Of a stretch of DNA of 64,000 nt, positions 54,101 to 64,000 are shown piece after piece; position 1 is the first letter of the stretch, and each line of letters begins with the position of its first letter. The DNA is from Lasiodiplodia sp. COLG20 (lineage: Eukaryota > Ascomycota > Dothideomycetes > Botryosphaeriales > Botryosphaeriaceae). The notes beneath the pieces are model-generated. The model searched no databases, had not been told where the DNA came from, and worked only from the letters and a program-made list of their open reading frames with translations. The DNA lies in contig VNWV01000002.1 of the NCBI GenBank assembly GCA_009801085.1, positions 372,001-436,000 on the forward strand, written 5' to 3'. The translations under genes and the position numbers were made by a program.

Positions 54101-56269
54101 AGGCACACCACCGCATCCCGCCCAGCGGTCCCCGGACGCGAGGAGACGAGTTGACTCGAAAGGATTGGCGCTGGCGTTGAGACTTGTGTCTTGTTAGTGG
54201 GACTTGTTTGAGAAAAAGCTGGCCCCGGCGGGCTTCCTCCCTGGCAAGAACAAGCAAGCAGCGGTCGTCGGCTGGTCGTGTGATTAACTAGCTGGCCTCA
54301 GCTCTGTCTCCGACCCCCATGTCGTCGGCCTGCAAGGGCGCAGCAGAGCAGCAGCAGCAGTGAGGGCTGTGTTGGTACCTGACTCGCCCCGGCTTTCTTT
54401 CTTTTATTCATTTTTTATTTTTTTGCGGGCACTGGCAACCCTTGCTGCACGCGAAAGACCGCCGGGCGGACGGCGCACGGTGGCGTCGCGCATAGGAGAC
54501 GTGCCAATTGGCCGGCGGACCGAGGCTGGCTGGGGACTGCTTCTGATGGAGGAGCATCGAAGTTGCGCAGGAGGTGCGATCAGAGAAGTGCGCTTATTAG
54601 GCCCGCGCTGCTGGAGACGAGGTTGGCTTAGGCGGCACTCGGGACAGCAGAGTGGGGACTCTCTCGGTCTGTGATGGCCAGACGTCGTTCGCGATGAGCA
54701 GGCGGCATTGGGCGGCGGCGGCTGTGGATCCGCGCGCAACGAGGCGTTCGCAGGGCGCGCAGTCGCACAGCACAGCTGCTCTGCGTGCGGGCCCTGATGT
54801 TTCTAAACATACAACCTGCAGATCTGGCCTTGCGGCGCAACGAGAGGAAAAATAAAAGACACCAACTGGCGGGGCGTCGAGCTTCATGTTGATCAGGCTT
54901 GCTGCACACCTGCTGCAGCCTGTCCTGTCCGCCCCAGCTAGGCGTTGCACGCGTGCAGCTGTCGGGCTCGTTGCTCATCAGGCCTCGTCTGCCCGGACGC
55001 CGCGCCCCCCTCCCAAGACTGCTGCGTATGCGGCCGCTCGTCGGAGCAGCTGCCGCTTCGAGCGCCCTTGTGTGGTGAGCTGAGAAAAAAGCTGGGAGAT
55101 TGCCGCAAGGGGCGAGCATCCACCGCGATCCCCAACGCCTTGGTTGTGGGCTTGCGGGCTTGCAGGCGGGCGTCGCAGCGCGAGGGTCCCGCAAGGCGAA
55201 GCAGCCATCCGCCTCTGCTCCCGCCTGCCAACTGCCTGCCGGCAGCAGCGAAAACAAGCCACGTCACTTGCCGCCTCGGCTTCGACCTGACGACGAGGAC
55301 AAAAGCAAATCCGAGCGAGTAGAGAGACAGAGATGCCAAAATGATGCCCGCCCTCCAGGCTGACTTGCGAGGCGCGCTCGAGATCGCCGACGTGCAGAAA
55401 AAGGGCTTCCTGTCGGGTGCCACGCCAGCGCATCGCGGCCATGTGCGATGCATGTACAATCGAGGGTGGCGCAGCGTCTCGGGGGGCGTCGTCTTGGGAG
55501 AGCGGGCCTGCTTGGGTGCTTTCACGGCCTTCTAGTTCTACAGTAAATGGTAAGAAGGTTAGCTAAGGTACACGTCCAGAAATCCATGTCATGCGTAGCT
55601 CGTCTCGTCGCGTTCCATCCATCCAATCGCTTGCTGCCCAACCCAACCTCCACCCTGGCCCAGCCCTGCCTGCCCCCCATCCGCCGCCTCTAGGTATTTC
55701 AAGAAAATGAAAACGTCCCGTCGTGCAAGGCCCGAACTCCTCCCCACCCCACCGTTCCGCGCCCCAGGAGCAAGCACCCAACGCCAGCTGCAGCCCACCC
55801 CAGCCTCCTCGGATTCCCCCCCCATCTTGTGCCCCTCTCTTTGTCCCATACGTCAGCCAGCCTGAAGCCCTGTGTCCGGAACCAGCCCCCCATGCCAGCT
55901 CGTTACTCGGAGCATCGTACATCAAACCTAGCGCCGCGCCTGGAACATGCTCGATGTTTGTACAGTGAGAGAAAGGAAGAAAAAGGAACGCCATGAACAC
56001 CCGGAGCCCATGCGCACCCCACGTCATTCCAAATACCGGAATGCATGAGCCAGAAGGGGAAAAAAGTAAGGAAATACGACGGATAACGAAAAAGGCTGAA
56101 GAGCTGAAGCGCGGCCGGCTCCCCAAGTCGGAAACCCAGCATGCCGGAAAGGAAGGAAAGAAAAGCAGCTGACGAGCGAGCACCTGGTACAGAGTTTACA
56201 GAATAGATCAAGGAAATATTCGCGTTCTTCGTATCGGGACATTATCGAGTGAGTCGCGTGTCACGTCGT
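51158..56269. other. 5.1-kb gene-free, GC-balanced convergent interval
   Basis: Frames are short and overlapping on both strands, with no domain, no consistent codon bias and no plausible multi-exon gene. It is not AT-rich, so it does not look like RIP-degraded repeats. It contains a CA-type repeat at about 51256-51281, A/T homopolymers near 52107-52119, 53390-53399 and 54405-54424, and CAG runs near 54340-54361. Bases about 55560-56269 may be the long 3' UTR of the downstream minus-strand gene. Non-coding RNA is possible but unproven. Confidence 0.5.
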
Positions 56270-57568
56270 TCATCGCCTTCGCACCACAGCTGCGGGTCCT
56301 TGGCCGCCTGCGCCCGTCTGCTCCTCCATCGTGTCCAGTGTCTTTGTGAGGACTGCCAAGCGTCAGTACCGTCTGAAGTGCGCGCGCGCGCGCGCCGGCG
56401 AACTTACTTGCGACAATTTCTTCCTCCCACACGCCCATCTGGTAGTCGACCAGCCCGTGCTTCTCCATCGAGTCGCAGAGCCCCACCAGCTCCTTGCCCA
56501 TGCTCTCCATAAAATCATATTCCATGAGGCTTTGCGGCGGGCGCGGCGCCTGCCCAGCCTCGGCCATTTCCTGCACCATCTCCTTCTGCTTTTGCAGGAT
56601 GCTGAGCCAGGCCGTGTTGAACTCCTCCCAGAGCTTCAGGCGCTCGCCGTGCATGGGCTCGTCGTCTCGAACTAGACCTATTGTCAATTCAGCTGCAGGC
56701 GGCTGTGAGAGCGTGCTGCGTGCGGCTTACCCAGCGCCTCGGCATTCCCCAGCAACCATTTCGTGATGCGCAAGAGGCAGCCGCCGCCTTCGCTTAGCCG
56801 GCCGTCGCGGATGCATTCGAAGGTCCTTTTGACCTGGGTCTGATATTCTGCGTACGTGTTGTCCCAGTCGGAGGCGCCTTGGGTCTGGGCGGCGTAGTTT
56901 CCCTGGGCGTACGCCCCGTGTGAGCCGGCCGTGGTGGGATCACTCATTCCAGCGGCGTATGCGGGAGCGAGAGGGTCCCGGCCGACGGGACTTTGAGTGG
57001 TATAAGAGAGGGATGGGTATTGTGTCGGCACGTTCTGCGCCGCCATTCCAGCCGCAGGGGCGCTAGTTGGACCGCTTTCGCCAGGCACACCATAATACTG
57101 TTGTGGAACTCCAAATTGGGTTGACAACACCTCTATTGCTGCAGACTGCCGTGGCTGGTACTGTTGCACCGAGTCGTAAGGTGCCTGCGGAGCCGCCTGC
57201 TGCTGTGCGGGCACATTGTACATCATGCTTGACGCGTACTGCGAATATTGTTGTGGCGTTCGCTGCTGCTGTTGCGGTTGCTGTTCTTGGCCGTACTCGG
57301 GTTGGTACTGCAGCGCGCCGGCCGGTATCGACGATCCGACAAACTGCGCTGCGCCTTCGCCGCCGTATGCGTAGCCGTACCCTTGTCCGGTCCTGGCCGT
57401 CGGCGGTGCTTGGGTGGGGGACTGCGCGGTCAATGGCGGTTGCTGTCGAAAGCGATCGGAGCCGCTCACGGCCGGGTACGGAGCGGGCGTTCCTTGGGGG
57501 ATGAGAGGTTGCTGTCCGGTGTAGCCAGTGGGATTTGCCTGCCGCTGCCGCCGGTCATTATTGTCCAT
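56270..57568 (-). CDS. Q/P/Y-rich hypothetical protein with conserved C-terminal helical domain, 396 aa
   Basis: Three exons: 57568-56731, 56677-56408 and 56352-56270. The introns are 53 nt (GTAAGC...TAG) and 55 nt (GTAAGT...CAG), with frame continuity (EALG|LVRDD and EEEIVA|ILTKTL). Residues 1 to about 235 are disordered, Q/P/Y/A-rich, with a QQPQQQQRTPQQY run. From about residue 236 the sequence is helical and looks conserved: DWDNTYAEYQTQVKRTFECI, GGCLLRITKWLLGNAEALG, LKLWEEFNTAWLSILQKQKE, FMESMGKELVGLCDSMEKHGLVDYQMGVWEEEI. I think this is a Pezizomycotina-wide family of unknown function, but I cannot name it. The start MDNNDRRQR is the first ATG in frame, and a 5' UTR intron just upstream is possible because CCACCTCAG precedes it. 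Confidence 0.78.
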
Positions 57569-60500
57569 GCCAGCCGACCTGCCCTTCTGAGGTGGATACA
57601 AGGGCGTCTCACGCGCACCCCGTTGCCCCAGCGGCGATAGAGGAGGAGTCGCGTAGAGTGCCAGCTTTTCGGATTCTGCTGATCCTGTTACAGGCGATCG
57701 GGGTGGGAAGCGAGCGGTGGTGCGCGGCGGAGGGGCGAGGAGTGGAGGCCTTGGGAACGCGGGTCACCGAGTCAGAGCTGCTGGTGAATTGAACGAGAGG
57801 AGTCTGGCACTCACGATGGACTGAGGTCAGCGACGTGTGGGATATTAAACAGACGCGACTCAGGCCCGGCGCAGCAGAGCAATCGACCAATGGCACGCGC
57901 AGGCCGCGCCGTTGGAAGAATGGCGTAGCAGCCTCACGGTAGTCTATGATTGGCGCAAGGATACCCTCGAGCAGCTGTGAGTACCTCGATCGAGAGGGAA
58001 CCCGGAATGCCCCCCCAAAAGGCGGAGACTGGCGGGTCGCGTCAGCGAGGGTGGGCCGGCCAGACACGTAGGCTGTGCCTGCCCGTGTCAAAAACAAAGC
58101 TTGTGAAAGAGCGGGGAGAATCCTTGAACGGAGTCGACGGTAGTGTTCGGCAGGGCCACGAAACGGAACGAGGAAGGACAACCTTGCAAGAATCGGCTGC
58201 AAGAGAGGAGACCCAAAATCGGCGCGATTGACGCTTCGGCCTGAAGGACAGTGCAAAGAGACGGGAACCTTGTCGCGCGCCCGCCCACGTTGGGTCGTCC
58301 CGCAGCAGAATCGGGTAGCGGGTATCAAACGAAGAGGAGGAGGGCGTGCTGCTGGTGCCCTAGGAGGCGCGCCAACGTGCTATTTGTGCTCACTGCTGAA
58401 ATTCGAGGAGGATAGTTGAGGTGACTGGCGCAGAGCGGGCGCTGCGGGCGCCTCATTGGCCTGGCGCGCGCTGGCCGGTGATGGAGCCTGTCAGTAGCTG
58501 CCGGGTAGTTCGAGCTGATCGGCTCGGGATCGCTCCTAGGGCTGGTCTGGAGCTGGCAGCGTTGTCTGCCCGCCAGCCAGGGCCCCTACGCACCGCAGGT
58601 ACGCCACGACGCGCCGGCCTGCGTGCCGGATGACGATGGGTGGCAGCGGGCTCGTGCTGGTGTGGATGGGTCAGGGTGCGGTTAGCAGAGTGCGCGCGCC
58701 ATGGATGCGCCAGACGCTGATGAAAGCAGAGAGCACCGCGCCCAGCGCCCTAGCTGTTCCCGGCTTTTGGGCGAAAGAAAAAGCCCGAAATGGCGGGGGC
58801 GACTTAGGCGGGCGATCCCAGGGTCGTGTCGTCTCGACATCAGCATGCAGGCCACACCACCCGCTGTCAAACCAGCGCCGCACCGCCGCCTGCCTGACCA
58901 CGAGACCCGCGGCCCAGCCTCGCAAAAGCACATCCGCTCCCGGCGACCGAGGACCGCGACGCGCTGGGCTGACGCCTGAAGCGCCCCTGAGATTAGCGGG
59001 CCGGCGTGAGGCAAGCCACCACGTCTGTCGTCCTTCCCGCTTTGTCGTCATGGCCCTCGTGCCCGTCTGTGCTGGGCCAGCAGAAGAAACCGTCCAGCGC
59101 ACTGGCCCGCGGCGGCTCTTTTCGCGACGGAAGACGCGTTTCAGCGCCCCCCGACGCCGCCAAGGCAGCAGAGCCCAGTTCCGAGGCTGCCGCTCTGCTC
59201 CAGACGTGAGGTGCTGGGTGTGAGCGCACAGGGCGCATCTTTCAATCTCCTTTATGCGAGTGTGCCGGGGTATAGGTAAACTAGGGAGAAAAGGATCTTA
59301 GCCCGTCGATCCAGCATCCGGATCGCCTCGCCAGGGCGTCGAGCCCTACAAACCGCGCCGATCGCTAGCGTCCGTGGGCACGTTGGGCGTCGATTCATGT
59401 GCCCCGACGCCAGAGCAACGAGGAGATTGCTTCTGCCCGCAGCCAACCCAGCTCGAGATGACGGCAGCGCTGGCTGGAGTGTCATCTCGGACGCACCCGG
59501 CGTGGAGCAGTGCGCGCTGGAGTCCGAGCTGCGAGCCCGCTTACGTGCACGTCAACTACCGTGGATAAGCGTCGTGGTAATTTTAGTTCGACACCACCTC
59601 ATCAACCAGTCTTCGCCCGCAACGCTGCGCATCCCACTGATCGACCGGCGGTCCCCTCCATTGCATCACCTGAGAACGCAAGGATTTTGGCGAAATTGCG
59701 TCGGCCACACGATCCGCCTTCGAGAACCTCTTTCGAAGCGTTTCACCTTCTTCGAGAAGCAATTAGCGTTGTTTCCAGCACAATCACACTGCAACAGATC
59801 ACCGCTGCGGGTGTGCGCGCCCGCTGGCGGTTCTCGCGCCCGAGGGCTGCGCCGCGTATACGTGCGTCTGTAGATTGCCTTGTCCCGCTCTCCCTGCTGC
59901 GCTGGCTTGGCACCTGCCTGTGTCCGCGCCGCTCCCTGGACTGTGAACCGTCGAACGGCCGCTTTAGACTCGAGCCGTTGGAGCCAGACTGGTGTCGGGC
60001 GAGCCTCTTGCAAACCTTATCTGCTCGCCAGCGGCACGCCTTTCTTGCCAGCGCGCAACCTCGCCATCTGTAGCTTGTAGCGCGATCTGTCTCGAGCCCC
60101 GCAATAACTCAAACATCGTCGCGCCGTGGCTTGCGCGCTGCAGTAGGTCAAACGGCTTCGTATGGACGAGCCACATCGTACCTGCAAGGTACCGAGCACG
60201 TCCCGCTGGTATTTGGACGCAGCACCAGCCACGCCTTGCGGCGTTTGGCAATCCCATCTGCTCACCCTAATCGACATCGGACGGACCGAGCCCACCTTAC
60301 CCGCAGCGCATCTTGCCCCTTTCGATAGGGCGTGTTTCAGCTGGGGGATCCTGCCCTGCACCCTTCAGTCCTTTTTCTCGAGCCCCGTCCATACAGCGAA
60401 CGTCATGCCTGGTCACTTTGCTGCACAGATCAACTGCTACCTACTTGCCTTCTTTAACCTGCGCTAGACAGCGAGGCGCGGCGACAAGAGTTTCACCTAA

Positions 60501-60869
60501 AATCGACCCTTCTGCCGGCCACTGCCGATTGACCCGGCTTCCTCAGTCATCAGCCTGTTTCGGAAATGCTAAGCGATCTAGAAACAGTTTGGTAGACTTG
60601 TAGGTTTGTTGCAAATAAACTTCCGCCTCTATGAGCTGCTCTTTCTAGCCACAGCCAATGAACAGGGACTCGGTGCATTTTTCACAGCGGAGCCAGCTGC
60701 GAAGCACCGACCTCAAGGCTAGAGGACCCTAGCTACTGCTGTAACAGACGCTCACGGAAAGAAGCGAAAGGGCAAGGGTATTGTCTGAGACTGTTGATTT
60801 TTTGACTTTCCATAAACCACCCGCTCAAGCCAGACAATGTACAGGTAGTATACAGCACGGTCAGCCGCC
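57569..60869. other. 3.3-kb gene-free region upstream of the Q/P/Y-rich gene
   Basis: The frames are short and contradictory on the two strands. No domain or consistent splice pattern could be found. Composition is GC-balanced like the 51-56 kb interval. Bases about 60700-60869 are the 3' flank of MRPS9. The rest is probably promoter and long leader of the minus-strand gene at 57568, or contains non-coding transcripts. Confidence 0.5.
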
Positions 60870-62019
60870 TTAACGTTTGACCCAGGTGGGCATCTTGCGA
60901 GCTTTGATGTGGCCCGGCTTCTTCCTTTCGACCTTGCGAGGATCGCGAGTGACGCAGCCAGCTGGTGGAGTCGATAACGTTAGCGTTCCGCACCAAAAGC
61001 AAAGTAAAACAGATGGTGGGCATCAACGCGCAGGCGTTCGGTGAGGCGAACGCCCTGCTCTCGCCTTGGGCAGAGACATGTTCCACAACAAGCTCGGTGG
61101 ACCGCGGCTGAGAGAAAAAAAAAAATGGGGGATGCAAGTCTTTATGCCTACCTCTTCGAAGTGCAGGCTTCAGGCCTGGCTCGTGCACCATCAATGCTTT
61201 TGCAATTGCCAGAGTCAATGCCTCAGCTTGCCCTGTTGTTCCACCTCCTCTTACAAGTGCCCAGACATTGTATTTGTCAACGCGGTTCGTGGCCTTCAGC
61301 GCCCAGATGGCACTCTCGCGGTCGTGCACCCGGCTGAAAGCATCCGTCAGACTCTTGCTGTTGATCATGACCTCTCCCTCTCCCTCCACCACCCATGCCA
61401 CCGCCGACGAAGTCTTTCTCCTCCCCACGCCCATTCCCCTTCCCATTTCGTCTAATGTCTTCGGGCTCGGCTGTCGATCGTACGGGTTGAACGCTCTCTT
61501 GTACTTTTGCAGGACCTGCGTAACTTCCTCCGGAACAAGAGTAGGGTGAATGTAGTTGAGCCTCTGCAGAATTTTTTGCATCTTGCGCCATTTCGAAATT
61601 TTAATGACCTCATTGGTCGCCAACCTGTACTCGCCCAAGTTCTTCCAAGCCACCCTCGGCGCGTAGATCGGCTCTATCATCGGTAGTGTCTGATATTTGC
61701 GCAGGACGGCCTGGAGCTCGAGGAAGTCATCGGTGAAGGTGGGCTTGGCCGTGAAGTACGACGGCGATGCTGGCACTACTCGAACGCGGCTCAGAAGCGG
61801 AATATCCTTGGGATAGTCGCCGAAATGGATTGGGGCAGCCGCTTGGAAACTCGGCTGGCTGCTGTTCTCGGCGCGGGGAGCGGAGGTCGAGAAGGAAGTC
61901 GCGTCGGAACGGCTGACTGCTCGCAGCGAAGCGACGTCTGGTCGGACACGGGGCCGCAGGGGCAGGGTGACGGAGCGCCCGGCCTTCTGGAGGCTTGTCG
62001 TAAGCCGGGTGCTCGCCAT
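60870..62019 (-). CDS. MRPS9: Mitochondrial small-subunit ribosomal protein uS9m
   Basis: Two exons: 62019-61152 and 60961-60870, with a 190-nt GTAGGC...CAG intron, giving 319 aa. uS9m is part of the mitochondrial ribosome head, its C-terminal tail reaching the P-site tRNA. The N-terminus [24 protein letters not shown] is a typical arginine-rich mitochondrial presequence. The S9 domain begins at [19 protein letters not shown], with [33 protein letters not shown] and the basic end [19 protein letters not shown] followed by [12 protein letters not shown]. Those last 32 residues come from the second exon, and reading through the intron would destroy them. It is divergent from eEF1B-gamma with 290 bp between starts. 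Confidence 0.95.
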
Positions 62020-62309
62020 TGTATGCGTGACCGGGGCGATGAGCTGCTGGTGGTGCTTGCTGTCGTGCAAGCAGCGTCAATCATCGACATTTCCCTTCGC
62101 GAGACGTGCCAAGGCGGGGAAACTGCGGCTGCAAGGGCGGTCGGCGCGAGAGGGCACCGATTGCCTGGCGAGTAAATCGCAAATTTGACGCGACCGCCGC
62201 CCAACTCTCCAACTTCCCAACCACCACATCACTCGACTCTGAGAATCACTGGTTCTCTTTGTTCTCTTATACCCCTTTGAGCTTCCAGTGTCAGAGTAAA
62301 CCAGCAACC
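62020..62309. promoter_or_regulatory. Divergent promoter of MRPS9 and eEF1B-gamma
   Basis: 290 bp separate the two ATGs. It contains no reading frame of its own. The right half is C/A/T-rich (CCAACCACCACATCACTCG), typical of highly expressed fungal genes. No TATA box is obvious. Confidence 0.5.
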
Positions 62310-63870
62310 ATGTCTTTCGGCAAGGTCTACGGCTTCCAGGTACGTGCGGGCGCTGAGGCGATTTTCTACCCCGCTGTGACTCCTCTCGAGGCCGCTCTCT
62401 GACAACACAATTCTCTACAGGGCCACCCTCGCACCCAGCCCATCCTGGCTGTTGCTAAGGAGAACGGTCTCGATATCGAGGTCGTCACCGCTACTCCTCC
62501 GGACAACGTCCCCGAGGGTCTGCGCAAGGCCAACGCGCTGGCCAAGATCCCCACCTTCGAGGGTGCCGATGGCTACACCCTCCACGAGTGCATTGCTATT
62601 GCCGTGTACGGTATGTTCAGCCAGTCTCTCAAAAAACCCTTTCCAAGGATGAGCTTTTTTTATCATTCAGTTATCCCTGTCTGAAGACTACTGTTGAGAA
62701 CATTCACACTCTGAGAAAATGTTTGCTTTGCACACACTTTGCACACACCTCAAGCTTCCGCAGATCTGCCGCAATTTGTTAAGCAATCGCTGACTTGAGC
62801 TGCAGTCACCTCCCAGAACGAGAAGACCACCCTTCTCGGCAAGACCAAGCAGGACTACGCCTCTATCCTGAAGTGGATGTCCTTTGCCAACTCCGAGATC
62901 CTCCCCAACCTTGCTGGTGCTTTCCGCCCCATCATCGGCAAGGCCCCCTACAACAAGAAGGCTGTTGAGGACTCCCTCAAGACCGCCCTCAAGAACGCCG
63001 CTGTTGTTGAGGAGCACCTTACCCACAACACCTACCTCGTTGGTGAGAGGCTCACTCTTGCCGACATCTTCGCTGCCAGCCTGTTCTCGCGCGGCTTCGA
63101 GTACTTTTTCGGCAAGGAGTGGAGGTCTAAGAACCCCGCCACCACCCGCTGGTTCGAGACCGTCTGGAACCAGCCCCTCTGGCTCGCCGTCTCGGAGCCC
63201 TTCAAGTTCATTGACGAGGCCATCAAGAACCAGCCCCCCAAGCAGGAGGCCAAGCCCAAGGCTGAGAAGCCCAAGGCTGCTGCCCCTCCTACCACCACTG
63301 AGGATGAGCCGGCTCCTGCCCCCAAGGCCAAGCACCCTATCGAGGAGCTCGGCCGCCCCACCTTCGCCCTGGACGACTGGAAGCGCAAGTACTCCAACGA
63401 GGAGACCCGCGAGGTCGCCCTTCCCTGGTTCTGGGAGAACGTCAACTTCGAGGAGTACTCGCTGTGGCAGGTTGACTACAAGTACAACGACGAGCTTACC
63501 ATGACCTTCATGACCTCCAACCTCATTGGTACGTATTGAGCAATGTTGCATGATTATGGCGTATTCTAACGGTGTGTGCACAGGCGGTTTCTTCGCTCGT
63601 CTTGAGGCCAGCCGCAAGTACATCTTCGGTGCCGTCTCGGTCTACGGTGTCACCAACGACTCCGTCATCAAGGGTGCCATCCTCGTCCGTGGCCAGGAGG
63701 CGCTCCCGGCTGTCAATGTTGCTCCCGACTACGAGAGCTACGAGTTCACCAAGCTCGACCACACCAACCCCGAGCACAAGGCGTTCGTCGAGGACCAGTG
63801 GTCGTGGGACAAGCCCATCGAGGTCAACGGCAAGACGTACGAGTGGGCCGACGGCAAGGTCTTCAAATAG
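62310..63870 (+). CDS. TEF3: Translation elongation factor eEF1B, gamma subunit
   Basis: Four exons: 62310-62339, 62421-62610, 62806-63528 and 63584-63870, giving 409 aa, the normal length. eEF1B-gamma anchors the nucleotide-exchange complex that reloads eEF1A with GTP. Domains: GST N-terminal fold (about 1-80, MSFGKVYGFQGHPRTQPIL), GST C-terminal fold (about 88-205, THNTYLVGERLTLADIFAAS), a K/P/A/E linker (about 217-250), then the EF1G domain from HPIEELGRPTFALDDWKRKYSN through WFWENVNFEEYSLW to YEWADGKVFK at the end. All junctions are GT-AG with frame continuity. C-ending codons dominate. The yeast symbol is CAM1 or TEF4; TEF3 is used loosely in some fungal annotations. Confidence 0.97.
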
Positions 63871-64000
63871 ATGGTTTGAAGCCTGCCTGTTGATAGGATG
63901 GAAAAAAGTTGCTGCATTGCTGCGGAGCTAGTAGTTAGAGGCAGTGCAATTGTGCTCTGATTGACGGCTGGATGGGATATGAGCGGTATTCCAGCGAAAT
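63871..64000 (+). other. 3' UTR of eEF1B-gamma
   Basis: A/G/T-rich non-coding sequence following the stop. No AATAAA is present before the window ends. Confidence 0.5.

Noticed and set aside
54628..55525. Several 100-200 aa ORFs on both strands between 51 and 56 kb and between 57.8 and 60.6 kb
   Set aside because: They overlap each other in multiple frames, lack domains and codon bias, and are expected by chance in GC-rich sequence.
60733..60961. Read-through of the MRPS9 first exon to 60733
   Set aside because: It replaces the conserved uS9 C-terminus ([11 protein letters not shown]) with unrelated sequence. The spliced form restores the family end.
1..64000. CRISPR arrays, rRNA genes, prokaryotic-type operons, telomeric repeats, intact transposons
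   Set aside because: No regularly spaced direct repeats, 5S/18S/28S-like blocks, telomere repeats, reverse transcriptase or transposase motifs were seen on either strand.

Overview
The window looks like nuclear DNA of a filamentous ascomycete (Pezizomycotina). The evidence is short GT-AG introns (mostly 50-200 nt) with CTAAC/CTGAC-like branch sites, dense intron-poor genes, calcineurin B, RPS5, eEF1B-gamma and MRPS9 proteins that read like filamentous-fungal orthologues, several HET-domain genes, and fungus-restricted families (DUF7053, DUF1770, NRDE2 with an RD/RH-rich head). A Dothideomycete is my best guess from the style of the housekeeping proteins, but this is an inference and no marker here proves it. 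There are no prokaryotic operons, CRISPR arrays, rRNA genes or convincing tRNA genes.

Layout. 1-8.5 kb: the 3' end of an unidentified gene, a long-form tRNase Z (Trz1/ELAC2), an unknown 267-aa protein and a DUF7053 protein. 8.5-19.6 kb: an AT-rich spacer, a 924-aa TPKK-repeat protein, divergent DUF1770 and calcineurin B genes, a membrane-anchored coiled-coil protein resembling DDRGK1/UFBP1, and RPS5. 20.6-36.2 kb: an accessory-looking stretch with three HET-domain genes and a DUF4238 gene, interleaved with an NSUN5/Rcm1-type rRNA methyltransferase and an unknown coiled-coil protein. 36.9-46.1 kb: UTP10 and NRDE2, divergently transcribed. 46.7-48.9 kb: a fourth HET gene, followed by a cluster of poly-A runs. 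49.8-51.2 kb: an F-box-like protein. 51.2-60.9 kb: two long non-coding stretches (5.1 and 3.3 kb) around one Q/P/Y-rich unknown gene. 60.9-63.9 kb: divergent MRPS9 and eEF1B-gamma.

How the genes relate. Much of the window serves RNA and translation: tRNA 3' processing (tRNase Z), small-subunit pre-rRNA processing (UTP10), 25S rRNA methylation (Rcm1-like), cytosolic and mitochondrial ribosomal proteins (RPS5, MRPS9), elongation (eEF1B-gamma) and nuclear RNA surveillance or silencing (NRDE2). Calcineurin B is the Ca2+ sensor of a stress-signalling phosphatase. The HET and DUF4238 genes are the variable component. Three of the four HET genes and the DUF4238 gene have visibly less GC-biased codons than their neighbours, which suggests a different history.

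Most promising second looks: the DDRGK/UFBP1-like protein, since UFMylation is generally thought to be lost in Dikarya; the HET/DUF4238 island; a recurrent switch from C-rich 5' ends to G/purine-rich 3' ends of coding strands; and the two long GC-rich gene-free stretches. Exon boundaries were worked out by hand from splice signals and reading-frame continuity, and no search or alignment was run.
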